Source: Archangium_A sp035910535 (GTDB lineage: Bacteria > Myxococcota > Myxococcia > Myxococcales > Myxococcaceae). From it: a stretch of DNA of 64,000 nucleotides. A model generated the notes under the pieces. It searched no databases. It was given only the letters and a program-made list of their open reading frames with translations, and was not told the origin of the DNA. Numbering within the stretch: position 1 is the first letter of the stretch; the number at the start of each line of letters is the position of its first letter. The translations under genes and the position numbers were made by a program. The stretch is from assembly GCA_035910535.1 (NCBI GenBank), contig JAMHXF010000032.1:1-64000 (forward strand). Reading direction: 5' to 3'. Shown piece by piece: positions 36,025-44,965 of this stretch.

Positions 36025-36872
36025 GGCCCGGGCCTCCGGTACACCAGATCGCCCTCCAACTGCACGAGCTCAAACCGCGTCGAGAGGTGCAGCAGATTTT
36101 CTGAATGGCCCAGCAGCAGATAGCCGCCGTCGTTGAGTCGATCGAAGAACAGCTCGACCACCTGCCGACGCGTGGGCTGGTCGAAGTAGATGAGCACGTT
36201 GCGACAGAAAATGACGTCGAAGCGCGGCAGCAACGACGCAGCGCCGGCGTCGAGCAGGTTCATTTGCCCGAAGCGAACCGGGTCACGGAAGCGCTGGCGA
36301 ACCTTCACGCGACCGCCGTCGAGCGGCTCGAAGTACTTCGCGCGTTGCTCGAGCGTGGTGGCCCGCAGCGCCATGGTGCCGTACTCGGCCTTGCGCGCCG
36401 CAGTGAGCGCCTTGCGCGACAGGTCGGTGCCGAGAATGTCGAGGTTCCAACCGGCGAGGGACGCGCGAGCGTCGAGCAACATCGCCAACGTGTACGCCTC
36501 TTCGCCCGTCGAACAACCCGCCGACCACACGTGCAGCCCGCGCGAGCGCTCGTTCTTCTTTTCGAGCATCGGGATCAGCTCTTCTTCGAAGCACCGCAGC
36601 TGCACCGGCTCACGGAAGAAGTACGTCTCGTGCGGCACCAGCAGGTCGATGGCCGTCTCGAGCTCGTCGGCGCCGCGCGCGTCGAAGCGCAGGTAGCGCG
36701 CGTACGCCGCGAAGTCGCGCAGAGCGAGCAGCTCGAGCCGTGACGCGAGGCGACGCTCGGCGATGAACTTGAGCTCCGCGCGCAGCATGAAGCCCGACGC
36801 GCGCGAGAAGATGTCGCGGAGCAGGTGCAGCTCCTCGGCGCTCATCTCCAGGCGTGACTCTCCCGGGCCCAC
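36021..36872 (-). CDS. cheR: Chemotaxis protein methyltransferase CheR
   Basis: The 283-aa SAM-dependent enzyme has an N-terminal α domain and the catalytic fold with VWSAGCSTGEEAYTLAM, ILGTDLSRKALTAA and FDVIFCRNVLIYFD. The GTG at 36872 follows the HEAT gene stop by 3 nt; an alternative start is ATG 36845. No receptor gene lies in the window, so its substrate is encoded elsewhere. Confidence 0.94.
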   Translation of the reverse strand: MGPGESRLEMSAEELHLLRDIFSRASGFMLRAELKFIAERRLASRLELLALRDFAAYARYLRFDARGADELETAIDLLVPHETYFFREPVQLRCFEEELIPMLEKKNERSRGLHVWSAGCSTGEEAYTLAMLLDARASLAGWNLDILGTDLSRKALTAARKAEYGTMALRATTLEQRAKYFEPLDGGRVKVRQRFRDPVRFGQMNLLDAGAASLLPRFDVIFCRNVLIYFDQPTRRQVVELFFDRLNDGGYLLLGHSENLLHLSTRFELVQLEGDLVYRRPGP

Positions 36873-36875
36873 CGC

Positions 36876-38840
36876 TCACACCCGCCGGGTCAGCGTATCG
36901 GCGGCGTCGCTCAACAACGCCCTGGCCACCGGGTCGGGCTCACGCGCGACGCTGTCGAGCAACGGCCCCAGCGCATCGCGACCTGCGGAGACGCTCAGCA
37001 ACCTGGCGCCGGCGACCCGCACGTCCCACCGCGGGTGGGTCAGCGCGGCGAGCGCCTTGTCGAGCAGCAACGGGCGATCTGCGCCGAGCGAGAGCGCCAG
37101 CTTCACGACCTCTTCGTCGGCGTGCGTCGCCGTGCGCAGCAACAGCTCGTCGGTCAAGCGGCCCAGCAACGCGAGCGCTTCGACCGCCGCCAACACCACC
37201 GACGCGTCTGCGTGACGACAGAGCTCACGGAGCCGGGTCGCCGAGACGACGGAGCCGACTTCACCCGCCGCCGTGCACGCGAGCGCGAGCACCGAAGCGT
37301 CGGGGTCGGCCAGCGCGCGCTGCAGCAACGCGATGCTCTCGGCCGCAGGCAGGTGCGCAATGGCGCGGGCGGCGGCGCGACGAACCAGCGGCGACTCGTC
37401 CATCAACGAGGCCTGCAGCACCGCGTGCGTGTCTGCGGGCGTCGACAGCGAGGCCTCGGCGGCAGCGGCGCGCAGCGCGGGGTCGGCGTCGTGCATCGCG
37501 CGACGAAGCACGTCTGCGGCCTGCGCACCGACGATTTCAGCCCACGCGCGAACCTCATGCGGCTGCAGCCGACGCTGCACCAACGGCGTCAACGCGGCGC
37601 GCACCTCGTCGGGCCAGCTCTGCGCGAGCGCCACCAGCGCGCGGTACGCATGCACCGCCAGCGCGTCGTCTTCGAACAGCCGCAGCAACGGCGCGACCGC
37701 GTCGACACTTCGCGTGCGCCCGAGCGCCCGCGCGCCGAGCTCCGCCAGCTCGGGGTCGCCGCTGTCGACGAGCGAGATCAACAACGGCACCAGGCTCGGC
37801 TCAGCGAGCCGAATGATGGCGTCGGTGACGACGGCGCGCGCTTCACCCGGGAGGTCGGCCAGCGTCTCGGCAGACGAGAGCAACACGCGCGCGGCCGGTG
37901 AGCCCATACGCACGAGCGAATCGAGCGCGAGCTGGCCGTCGTGAGCGCCGCGAACCGAAGCCGCAATGGGCACCGCGAGCGACGCGTCACCGAGCGCGCG
38001 CGCCAACAACAACGCGCCGAGGTGCCGTTCGTCTTCGCTGCTCGACAACGCAGACTCGAGCCACAGCCGAAGGTCGATGACCGAGCGCAGCGTGGTGCGC
38101 AACTCGGCCTCGAAGTCGGCGCCCCACGGCGTTCGCGACGAACCGAGCGCCACCAACGCAGCGTCACGCGTCTCGCGCGCCAACAACCCTCGCACCGTCA
38201 ACATCGCGGCCGTCGGGTGGTGAACGTGGCCCAGCAGCCGCCACGCACTCCGGCGCGTGAGCGGGTCACTCAACAACGGCACGAGCGAAGGCAGCGACGG
38301 CGCGAGCCCCAGTGAAGCCAGCCCCTCGAGCGCGCACACGCGCAACATCACGTCGCGCGAGCCGAGCAGGAGCTCGAGCGCCCGTCGCGCCTCGGCCCCA
38401 CCGACGCGACCCAGCGCTTCAGCAGCGGCAGTACGAACGTTGGCGTCAGCGTCGTTCAGCGCATGGACGAGCGGGCCCACAGCTTCGGAGCGCTGCTGCT
38501 CACCGAGAATGTCCGCCGCGAACTTGCGCTGATCAGGGTCGGGGTGGCGGAGCAGCTCGACGACCGCGGGGAGCGTCGGTGCACCGAGCTGCGCCAGCAC
38601 CGACGCGGCCGCGTTTCGCGCACCAGTCTCGTCGCGCTGAGCGAGCAACGCGATGAGCGCCCCGATGATGTCAGTCGTTGGCTCGAGAGCGCCGAGGCGC
38701 TCTGCCGCGAGGCGACGCACGCGCCAGCTCTCGTCTTTGAGCGCAGCGAGCAACGGCTCGACGGCCTGCGCCGCAACCGGGAGCGCGTCGAGCGCGCGGT
38801 ATCGGGACTCTGCGGCGGCGTCGGCCTGCAACCACCTCAC
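36876..38840 (-). CDS. HEAT-repeat protein inside the chemosensory operon
   Basis: The 654-aa protein is built almost entirely of HEAT-type helical pairs (about 18-20), e.g. PLLAALKDESWRVRRLAAERL, PLVHALNDADANVRTAAAEAL, PLLISLVDSGDPELAELGARAL. There is no signal peptide or membrane segment, so it is cytoplasmic. It overlaps the cheW stop by 4 nt and is followed by cheR, so it is a true operon member. It is probably a protein-binding scaffold or adaptor; HEAT proteins occur in several myxobacterial Che clusters. Confidence 0.85.
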   Translation of the reverse strand: MRWLQADAAAESRYRALDALPVAAQAVEPLLAALKDESWRVRRLAAERLGALEPTTDIIGALIALLAQRDETGARNAAASVLAQLGAPTLPAVVELLRHPDPDQRKFAADILGEQQRSEAVGPLVHALNDADANVRTAAAEALGRVGGAEARRALELLLGSRDVMLRVCALEGLASLGLAPSLPSLVPLLSDPLTRRSAWRLLGHVHHPTAAMLTVRGLLARETRDAALVALGSSRTPWGADFEAELRTTLRSVIDLRLWLESALSSSEDERHLGALLLARALGDASLAVPIAASVRGAHDGQLALDSLVRMGSPAARVLLSSAETLADLPGEARAVVTDAIIRLAEPSLVPLLISLVDSGDPELAELGARALGRTRSVDAVAPLLRLFEDDALAVHAYRALVALAQSWPDEVRAALTPLVQRRLQPHEVRAWAEIVGAQAADVLRRAMHDADPALRAAAAEASLSTPADTHAVLQASLMDESPLVRRAAARAIAHLPAAESIALLQRALADPDASVLALACTAAGEVGSVVSATRLRELCRHADASVVLAAVEALALLGRLTDELLLRTATHADEEVVKLALSLGADRPLLLDKALAALTHPRWDVRVAGARLLSVSAGRDALGPLLDSVAREPDPVARALLSDAADTLTRRV

Positions 38841-39286
38841 GAGCCGTCCTCGGTCAGGAGCGCCTTCACGTCGAGCAACATCGTCAACTGTGCGCCTTCA
38901 CCGGTCACCCCCAACACGTGCGCCGACGCCAACGGCGCCGGCTTGAGCGTGCTGCGCGCCACGCGCCGCACTTGAGCCACCGCGTCGACCAACACGCCGA
39001 TTCTTCTGGTACCGACCCGACAGACCACCAGCCGCTCCGTGCGTCGCGGCTTGCCCGACGGCGTGACTGCCGCCGCTGCGGTCGAGTCGACATGCAGCCG
39101 CTTGCGCGCGTCGACCACTGGCAACACTTCACCGCGCAGCCGCACCACGCCCTCGAGAAACGACGGCGCGCGTGGCAACGCAGTGAGCTGCGGCACGGGG
39201 ATGATCTCGTCGATGCGCTTCAGGTCGAGCGCGTACGTCTCGCTGCCGATGCGCACCACGCAGAGCTGCACGAGCTCGTCGCTCAT
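38837..39286 (-). CDS. cheW: CheW-like coupling protein (second)
   Basis: The 149-aa single CheW domain has VVRIGSETYALDLKRIDEII, FLEGVVRLRGEVLPVVDARK and a C-terminal MLLDVKALL. It couples CheA to receptors. It overlaps the first cheW by 4 nt and the HEAT gene by 4 nt. Confidence 0.9.
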   Translation of the reverse strand: MSDELVQLCVVRIGSETYALDLKRIDEIIPVPQLTALPRAPSFLEGVVRLRGEVLPVVDARKRLHVDSTAAAAVTPSGKPRRTERLVVCRVGTRRIGVLVDAVAQVRRVARSTLKPAPLASAHVLGVTGEGAQLTMLLDVKALLTEDGS

Positions 39287-39837
39287 GCCAGCGCCTGCTC
39301 GACGTCGAGGAGAATGAACATGTCGTCGCCGCGCCGCGCGAGCCCCGCGATGGCGTTGCGCTCGACGCCGAGCTCCGGCGTGCCCTCGAGCTTCGAGAGG
39401 TGCAACTTCACCACGCCATCGACACGGTCGACGAGCACGCCGGCGTCTCCTTCGAGATCTTTGAGCAACAGAATGCGCGCCGAGCGAGGCACGTCGGCGG
39501 CGGCGCGCACCACGGGAGGCTGCTCTGCCAGGCGCAGCCGCACCTTCACGTCGTAGAGCGGCAACATCTCTCCGCGCACGTTGATGAGCCCGAGCACGTT
39601 GCGCCGCGCGCGGGGGATCTCAGTCACCACGGTGATCTTGAGGATCTCGCGCACCGCGTGAATGGGCACCGCGTAGGTCTCGCCTTCCAACACGAACGAG
39701 AGGAACTCTTCTGGCGTCTCTTCGAGCGCCGCGTTCGCGTCGCGATCGCTCTCAGGGGCATCGGCGAGAAACGGGCCGACGTCCTCGTCGGGACGGTAGA
39801 AGAAGCGGTCCAACAGCTCGGCGAAACGCGACGACAC
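39283..39837 (-). CDS. cheW: CheW-like coupling protein with N-terminal extension (first)
   Basis: The 184-aa protein starts at GTG 39837, 13 nt after cheA; earlier starts lie in cheA. About 45 N-terminal residues (RFAELLDRFFYRPDEDVGPF...) precede a CheW domain with FVLEGETYAVPIHAVREIL and NVLGLINVRGEMLPLYD. Two different CheW proteins in tandem may connect CheA to distinct receptors. Confidence 0.88.
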   Translation of the reverse strand: MSSRFAELLDRFFYRPDEDVGPFLADAPESDRDANAALEETPEEFLSFVLEGETYAVPIHAVREILKITVVTEIPRARRNVLGLINVRGEMLPLYDVKVRLRLAEQPPVVRAAADVPRSARILLLKDLEGDAGVLVDRVDGVVKLHLSKLEGTPELGVERNAIAGLARRGDDMFILLDVEQALA

Positions 39838-39850
39838 GGGAGCGCGCAGC

Positions 39851-41980
39851 CTACGCGGAACGGGGCTCCAACTGGTGGCGCACGAGCTCTTCGAGCAGCG
39901 CGCCGATGTCGAGCACCAGCACCGCGCGCCGGTCGCCCAGCTCTGTCGCGCCAGAGACCCCGGGCGTGCCACGCAGCCGCCCGCTCAACGGCTTGGTGAC
40001 GATGTCCTGCTGGCCGAGCAGCTCGTCAATCGCCAACCCGAGGCGCTGCTGCGCGAGGCCGACCACCACCACGTAGTGAACGTTGCGGTCTTCTTCTGGC
40101 AGCCCGAAGACGCGCGCGAGGCGAATGAAGGGCATCGTCTGCCCGCGCACCTCGAACACCTCGCGCTTCTCGATGGTGCGCAGCGCGTCGTCTTTCACCG
40201 AGACGATTTCCAGCACCGCGTTCAAGGGGATCGCGTACGTGCGACCGCTGACGTTCACCATCAACGCGCGGATGATGGCCAGCGTGAGCGGCAGCGTGAG
40301 CGTGAAGGTGGTGCCGTCTCCGCGCCGACTGTCGATGTCGATGAGCCCCGAGAGCCGCTGCAGGTTCGTCTTCACCACGTCGAGCCCCACGCCGCGACCC
40401 GACAGCTCGGAGACGTCGCGCCGCGTCGAAAAACCGGGCTGAAACACGAGGTTCAAGAGCTCGCGGCGCTCCATTTCGTCGGTCTGTTCCCGGGTGACGA
40501 GGCCGCGCTCGAGCGCCACTTCACGAATGCGTGATTCGTCGAGCCCGGCGCCGTCGTCTTTGACTTCGATGATGACGTTGTTGCCCTGCTGCCGCGCCAG
40601 CAGACCGATGGTGGCGCGCGTCGGCTTCCCCTGCAGGTTGCGCTGCTCGGGTCGTTCGACGCCGTGGTCGAGCGCGTTGCGCAGCAGGTGCATCAACGGG
40701 TCCGAGAGCTCCTCGACGATGAGCTTGTCGAGCTCGACGTCGCCGCCCGACATGTCGAACGTCACCTCTTTGCCCGACTCGCGCACGAGGCGACGCATCA
40801 AGCGCGCGAGCTTGTCGAAGACCTGCCCGAGCGGAACCATGCGCACGTCGAGCACGCCCTTCTGCAATTCATCGAGGCGGCGCGAGAGCGCGCGGGCTTC
40901 TCGCTGCAGCTCCTGGCCCCACAACTTCGGCAGCGCGTGACCTGTGCTCTGGCGCGCGCTCTCGGCGAGGCGCTCGAGGTTGCTGCGCACCAACAACAGC
41001 TCGCCGATGGAGTTCATCAACCCGTCGAGCCGGCCGATGTCGACGCGCACCGTGTTGGTGAGGCTGCGGAGGCTGTCTTGCGAGACGCGGCTGGGGCTGC
41101 TGATGCCCGACGGAGAGCCCGCCATCGGCAGCGGCGTGAGCGCGGTGCCCGTGGCGCTGATGTCGTCCCACAACGGCTTGCGCGTGGGCATCGGCGTCGG
41201 CGACGGGCGCGCAGGTTGAGGCGGCGCGGGGGTCAACACGCGCTGCGCCAGGGGCTCGAGAGACACGCCGTCTGGCAGCGCCGCTTCGACCTCGGCGCGC
41301 TCACGGGAGCTGCCGAACACCAGGTCGAAGGCGATGGACGCGTCGTCACCGGGCTGCGAGCTGGGCAGCGTGCTGATGACTTCGCCCATGGGCTTGAGCA
41401 GCTTGTTCACCGCCGAGAGGCGTGTGTCGAAGTCTTCGAGGCTGAAGACGGCGCGCACCTTCCACAGCCCGACGCCCTTCTTCACGTTCTCGCGGAGCCG
41501 GTGCTCTTCGTACTCGGTGAAGACGGCGCGAATCTGCGGGTCGATGCCGACTTGATCGAGCACGTCGACCTCCAGCTCCGGAGCGCCGGCGGCCAGCCGC
41601 GACAGGTCACTGGCCAGCGCCTCAGCAGCCGCGCGCAAGTCAGCCGAGTCTTCACCGCGCGACGCTTCGCCCAACATGCTCTGCAGCACGTCGACGGTCT
41701 GACCCAGGCCATCGAGCAGCGGCGCGTTGAGCACCGCGCGCCCCAACCGCAACGCGTCGAGCAGATCTTCAGCGCGGTGCGCGAGCCGTGAAATCGCGTC
41801 GAGCCCGAACATCGCCGACAGCCCCTTGAGCGAGTGCGCCGCGCGGAAGATGGCGTTGAGGCGATCGGGGTCGGGCTCCGCGCCGCCCTGTGCTTCGAGC
41901 GCCAACAGCTCACGCCCGAGCGCCTCGAGGATCTCGTTGGCCTCCGCGATGAACTCGTTCAACGCCCGGGGAGCCGTCAT
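39851..41980 (-). CDS. cheA: Chemotaxis histidine kinase CheA
   Basis: The 709-aa protein has P1 Hpt with phospho-His49 in AAHSLKG; a P2-like variable middle region (about 140-290); P3 dimer domain (LDGLMNSIGELLLVRSNLERL); P4 ATPase (LMHLLRNALDHGVE, VKDDGAGLD, GRGVGLDVVKTNL); and P5 CheW-like C-terminus (RTYAIPLNAVLEIV, VRGQTMPFIRLARVF). All catalytic boxes look intact. It phosphorylates the CheY and CheB proteins next to it. There is no fused receiver. Confidence 0.95.
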   Translation of the reverse strand: MTAPRALNEFIAEANEILEALGRELLALEAQGGAEPDPDRLNAIFRAAHSLKGLSAMFGLDAISRLAHRAEDLLDALRLGRAVLNAPLLDGLGQTVDVLQSMLGEASRGEDSADLRAAAEALASDLSRLAAGAPELEVDVLDQVGIDPQIRAVFTEYEEHRLRENVKKGVGLWKVRAVFSLEDFDTRLSAVNKLLKPMGEVISTLPSSQPGDDASIAFDLVFGSSRERAEVEAALPDGVSLEPLAQRVLTPAPPQPARPSPTPMPTRKPLWDDISATGTALTPLPMAGSPSGISSPSRVSQDSLRSLTNTVRVDIGRLDGLMNSIGELLLVRSNLERLAESARQSTGHALPKLWGQELQREARALSRRLDELQKGVLDVRMVPLGQVFDKLARLMRRLVRESGKEVTFDMSGGDVELDKLIVEELSDPLMHLLRNALDHGVERPEQRNLQGKPTRATIGLLARQQGNNVIIEVKDDGAGLDESRIREVALERGLVTREQTDEMERRELLNLVFQPGFSTRRDVSELSGRGVGLDVVKTNLQRLSGLIDIDSRRGDGTTFTLTLPLTLAIIRALMVNVSGRTYAIPLNAVLEIVSVKDDALRTIEKREVFEVRGQTMPFIRLARVFGLPEEDRNVHYVVVVGLAQQRLGLAIDELLGQQDIVTKPLSGRLRGTPGVSGATELGDRRAVLVLDIGALLEELVRHQLEPRSA

Positions 41981-41993
41981 GCAGTCGGAGTCT

Positions 41994-42371
41994 TCAGAGC
42001 TTCAGATACTGCCGCACGAGCACCAGAATCGCCTCGGGTTCGAAGGGCTTCACGACATATTCGTTGGCGCCCAGCATCAAGCCGCGATCGCGGTCCTGCT
42101 CGCGGCCCTCGGTCGTCACCACGAAGAGCGGCACGTCTTTGTAGTGCGGGTTCTTCTTCACGAAGTTGATGAGCTCGAGGCCGTTGATGTCCGGCATGTT
42201 GATGTCGGTGATGATCAACTCGAAGCGATGACGCGGCAGCACCTTGAGCGCGTCGAAGCCGCTGACCGCCGTGTGCACCTCAACTTCGCTCAACGTCTCG
42301 CAGGCCGCGCGCAGCAGCTCCCGGGTTGCTCCGGAATCCTCCACGATGAGGACTTTGCGCGTCGTCGACAC
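41994..42371 (-). CDS. cheY: CheY-like response regulator (proximal copy)
   Basis: The 125-aa receiver starts at MSTTRKVLIVEDS. Phospho-acceptor in LIITDINMPDING, Thr in FVVTTEG and Lys in YVVKPF are kept. It lies 13 nt upstream of cheA. Differences from the distal CheY suggest the two have separate partners. Confidence 0.92.
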   Translation of the reverse strand: MSTTRKVLIVEDSGATRELLRAACETLSEVEVHTAVSGFDALKVLPRHRFELIITDINMPDINGLELINFVKKNPHYKDVPLFVVTTEGREQDRDRGLMLGANEYVVKPFEPEAILVLVRQYLKL

Positions 42372-42392
42372 GTGCGAAAGCCTACCACCGGG

Positions 42393-42842
42393 TCACGGCG
42401 AAAAAACGGCCACCGCACCCTGGAAGTGCGGCGCGAACGCGCGCTCGACGAGCTCGTCACGTTGCGCGGCGACGGCCTTCGGTAACGCAGGAAATGCGAG
42501 CGCCACCGACGATGCCTGCGCCTTCGACAGCATCGCCGCCGCGCCGGTCAACGCGTGCTCGAGCCCGAGCGCAGTCACCGACTGGGAACGACCGAGGCCG
42601 ACCGCGAACACCCGCCTGGCTGGCACCCGTGAATCAGTCGGCACCAGCAACTTGTCGCCCGGGGCGCCCACGAAGAAGCCCGACTGCAGCACGCGCGACA
42701 ACTCACCGCACAGCCGCCAGTCGAGGAAGCCCGCCGCGCCTGACAACGGCCGCTCGTCTTCCGTCACGAAGCAGCACAGCGCCTCGATGCCGGCCAGCGC
42801 ATCGAGCGCGTCGAGCCCCGCCGTGAGCTGCTGCGGTTTCAC
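42393..42842 (-). CDS. Stand-alone domain resembling the N-terminus of M17 leucyl aminopeptidase
   Basis: The 149-aa protein resembles the non-catalytic macro-like N-terminal domain of PepA: it has ...DKLLVPTDSRVPARRVFAVGLG followed by LEHALTGAAAMLSKAQASSVALAFP. The metal-binding M17 catalytic domain is absent and no continuation is found. It overlaps nusB by 4 nt and lies 21 nt before cheY. Its function is unknown; PepA N-domains bind DNA in E. coli, but that role is not evident here. Confidence 0.65.
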   Translation of the reverse strand: MKPQQLTAGLDALDALAGIEALCCFVTEDERPLSGAAGFLDWRLCGELSRVLQSGFFVGAPGDKLLVPTDSRVPARRVFAVGLGRSQSVTALGLEHALTGAAAMLSKAQASSVALAFPALPKAVAAQRDELVERAFAPHFQGAVAVFSP

Positions 42843-43264
42843 GCCTTGCCGACCGTGCCGGCGATGCGGTCGAGCAGCCCGTTGATGAACGAGCTCGAGG
42901 CTTCGTTGCCGAACGTCTTCGCCAGCTCTACGGCCTCGTTGATGGTCACCTTGCGCGGAATTTCAGACAGGTGCTTGAGCTCGTACACGCCAATGCGCAG
43001 CACGTTGCGATCGATGCGCTGCATGCGCTCGAGCCGCCAGTTGTGCGAGTGCGCTTCGATGACCTGGTCGATGTCGGCGAGGTTCGCCTGCACGCCGTCG
43101 ATCAACGTGCGCGCGAACGAGTCGGCGGCGGGGTCACGTGGACCTTCGTCGTCGTGCGCCGTCCACGCGGCGTCGAGGGCGCCGAGCGCTTGAACCTTCG
43201 GGTCTTGTTCCAGCTGGTAGAGCGCCTGAAGAGCCCGCTCACGACCGAGACGACGCGCACCCAC
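42839..43264 (-). CDS. nusB: Transcription antitermination factor NusB
   Basis: The 141-aa all-helical protein has RRLGRERALQALYQLEQD at the N-terminus, then DRNVLRIGVYEL, VTINEAVELAKTFG and SFINGLLDRI. It works with S10 in rRNA antitermination. It directly follows ribH, a widespread ribH-nusB arrangement. Confidence 0.95.
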   Translation of the reverse strand: MGARRLGRERALQALYQLEQDPKVQALGALDAAWTAHDDEGPRDPAADSFARTLIDGVQANLADIDQVIEAHSHNWRLERMQRIDRNVLRIGVYELKHLSEIPRKVTINEAVELAKTFGNEASSSFINGLLDRIAGTVGKA

Positions 43265-43738
43265 TCACTTCGCTCCCATGGTGGCGTACAGATTGACGGT
43301 CTCGAGGCAGGCCACCGCCGCTTCGCTCCCTTTGTTGCCGGCCTTCACGCCCGCTCTGTCGACGGCCTGCTCGACCGTGTCGCAGGTCAGCACGCCGAAC
43401 GTCACTGCGCAGTCGGCGTTCATCGCCAGCTGCCCGATGCCCTTGCTGACTTCGCCAGACACGTATTCAAAGTGAGGCGTGCCGCCGCGAATCACACAGC
43501 CCAGCGTGATGACGCCCACGTACGTGCCTGAGCCGACGACGCGCTTGACCACGCCGGGCAGCTCGAACGTACCGGGGCAACGAAAGACGTCGATGTCGCC
43601 GTCAGCCACGCCATGGCGACGGAGCGTGTCGAGCGCCCCCGTGAGCAGCGGCTCGGTGATGAAAGAATTGAAGCGGCTCACGGCGATCGCGAACCGGCCT
43701 TTGGGTGCAACGAGGTTGCCTTCGAACGTGCGTGGCAT
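43265..43738 (-). CDS. ribH: 6,7-dimethyl-8-ribityllumazine synthase
   Basis: The 157-aa protein has RFAIAVSRFNSFITE, PGTFELPGVVKRV and GCVIRGGTPHFEYV. It condenses the ribityl-aminouracil with the 4-carbon butanone phosphate made by RibB. The stop and the nusB start are adjacent. Confidence 0.95.
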   Translation of the reverse strand: MPRTFEGNLVAPKGRFAIAVSRFNSFITEPLLTGALDTLRRHGVADGDIDVFRCPGTFELPGVVKRVVGSGTYVGVITLGCVIRGGTPHFEYVSGEVSKGIGQLAMNADCAVTFGVLTCDTVEQAVDRAGVKAGNKGSEAAVACLETVNLYATMGAK

Positions 43739-43744
43739 CGGCGG

Positions 43745-44875
43745 TCACCCTACTCCCAGGCGGATCTGCTCCACCACTTCGATTCCGTAGCGCTCGACGC
43801 CGATGATCTGGTTCGGCGTGTTGGTCAGCAGCTTGAGTTTCTGAACGCCGATGTCGTGAAGGATCTGCGCGCCGATGCCGACCTCTTTGAGCCGCGCCTG
43901 CCCGTCGGCGCCTTCGACGGCCTGCACGTTCGACGGCGGCTTGCCCAGCAACGCGTCGGGCCCGGCGACGTGCTTCTGCAGCAGCACCACCACGCCGCGT
44001 CGATCTTTCTTGATGAGCTCGAACGCGCGCTTGAGCGAGCCCTCGCCCGTCATGTGATCGAGCAGATCTGAGAGCGGCGTCGCGCGGTGAATGCGCGTGA
44101 GCACCGGCTTCTTGCCCGCGACGTCGCCCATCACCAGCGCGAGGTGCACGGCTTGATCAACGTCGGTCGAGTACGCGTACACGGTGAAGTCGCCATACGG
44201 CTCACGGCGCACGACGGTCTCGCCGATGCGGCGCACCAACCGCTCACACGCCAGCCGGTAGGTGATGAGGTCGGCGATCGCCAGCAGCGTGAGCTTGTGC
44301 TTCTTCGCGAAGCGCACGAGCTGCGGGCGCCGCGCCATCGAGCCGTCGTCATTCATCACCTCGCAGATGACGCCCGCCGGCGTCAGCCCCGCGAGCCGCG
44401 CGAGGTCGACCGAGGCCTCGGTGTGCCCCGGGCGCACGAGCACGCCGCCGTCACGCGCACGCAGCGGGAAGATGTGCCCCGGGCGCGACAAGTCGGCCGG
44501 CAGCGCGTCGGGGCGAATCGCCGTCAACACGGTGTGCGCGCGATCGTGCGCCGAGATGCCGGTGCTCACGCCCTGCGACGCTTCGATGGACACGGTGAAG
44601 GCCGTCTGCCTCGGCGAGGTGTTGTCGGTCACCATCGGCGGGAGGTTCAGCTTCGTGACCTGCTCGTCGGTCAGCGACAGGCACACCAGCCCGCGCGCGT
44701 GCTTCACCATGAAGTTCACGGCTTGCGGCGTCACCAGCTCGGCGGCCATGACGAGATCGCCTTCGTTTTCGCGATCTTCGTCGTCGGTGAGAATGACCAT
44801 CTTGCCCTTGCGCACGTCGGCGATGGCCTTCTGCACCAGGGCGATGCTGCGCTTCTCAGACTCCAGGTTCGGCAT
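43745..44875 (-). CDS. ribB: DHBP synthase (RibB) fused to a degenerate GTP cyclohydrolase II domain
   Basis: The 376-aa protein is read from ATG 44875, which has GAGG 6 nt upstream; a start at 44887 is also possible. Residues 1-210 are RibB with DDEDRENEGDL and RPGHTEASVDL intact. The C-terminal half has the GCH II length, but where three zinc Cys are expected after VLTRIHRA it reads TPLSDLLDHMTGEGSLKRAF with no Cys. I infer active DHBP synthase and inactive GCH II, as in RibBX-type proteins. A separate RibA must then exist elsewhere. Confidence 0.9.
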   Translation of the reverse strand: MPNLESEKRSIALVQKAIADVRKGKMVILTDDEDRENEGDLVMAAELVTPQAVNFMVKHARGLVCLSLTDEQVTKLNLPPMVTDNTSPRQTAFTVSIEASQGVSTGISAHDRAHTVLTAIRPDALPADLSRPGHIFPLRARDGGVLVRPGHTEASVDLARLAGLTPAGVICEVMNDDGSMARRPQLVRFAKKHKLTLLAIADLITYRLACERLVRRIGETVVRREPYGDFTVYAYSTDVDQAVHLALVMGDVAGKKPVLTRIHRATPLSDLLDHMTGEGSLKRAFELIKKDRRGVVVLLQKHVAGPDALLGKPPSNVQAVEGADGQARLKEVGIGAQILHDIGVQKLKLLTNTPNQIIGVERYGIEVVEQIRLGVG

Positions 44876-44965
44876 GCGGGGCCTCATGTCGCGGAGCGTC
44901 GAGGCGCGCAACCGATAGGTGCGTGGGGTTGTCTTTGCGAATGACTTTCAATAACCAACGCCGTC

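Noticed and set aside
44876..44965. FMN riboswitch upstream of ribB
   Set aside because: The gap is only about 90 bp and shows none of the conserved RFN-element pieces.
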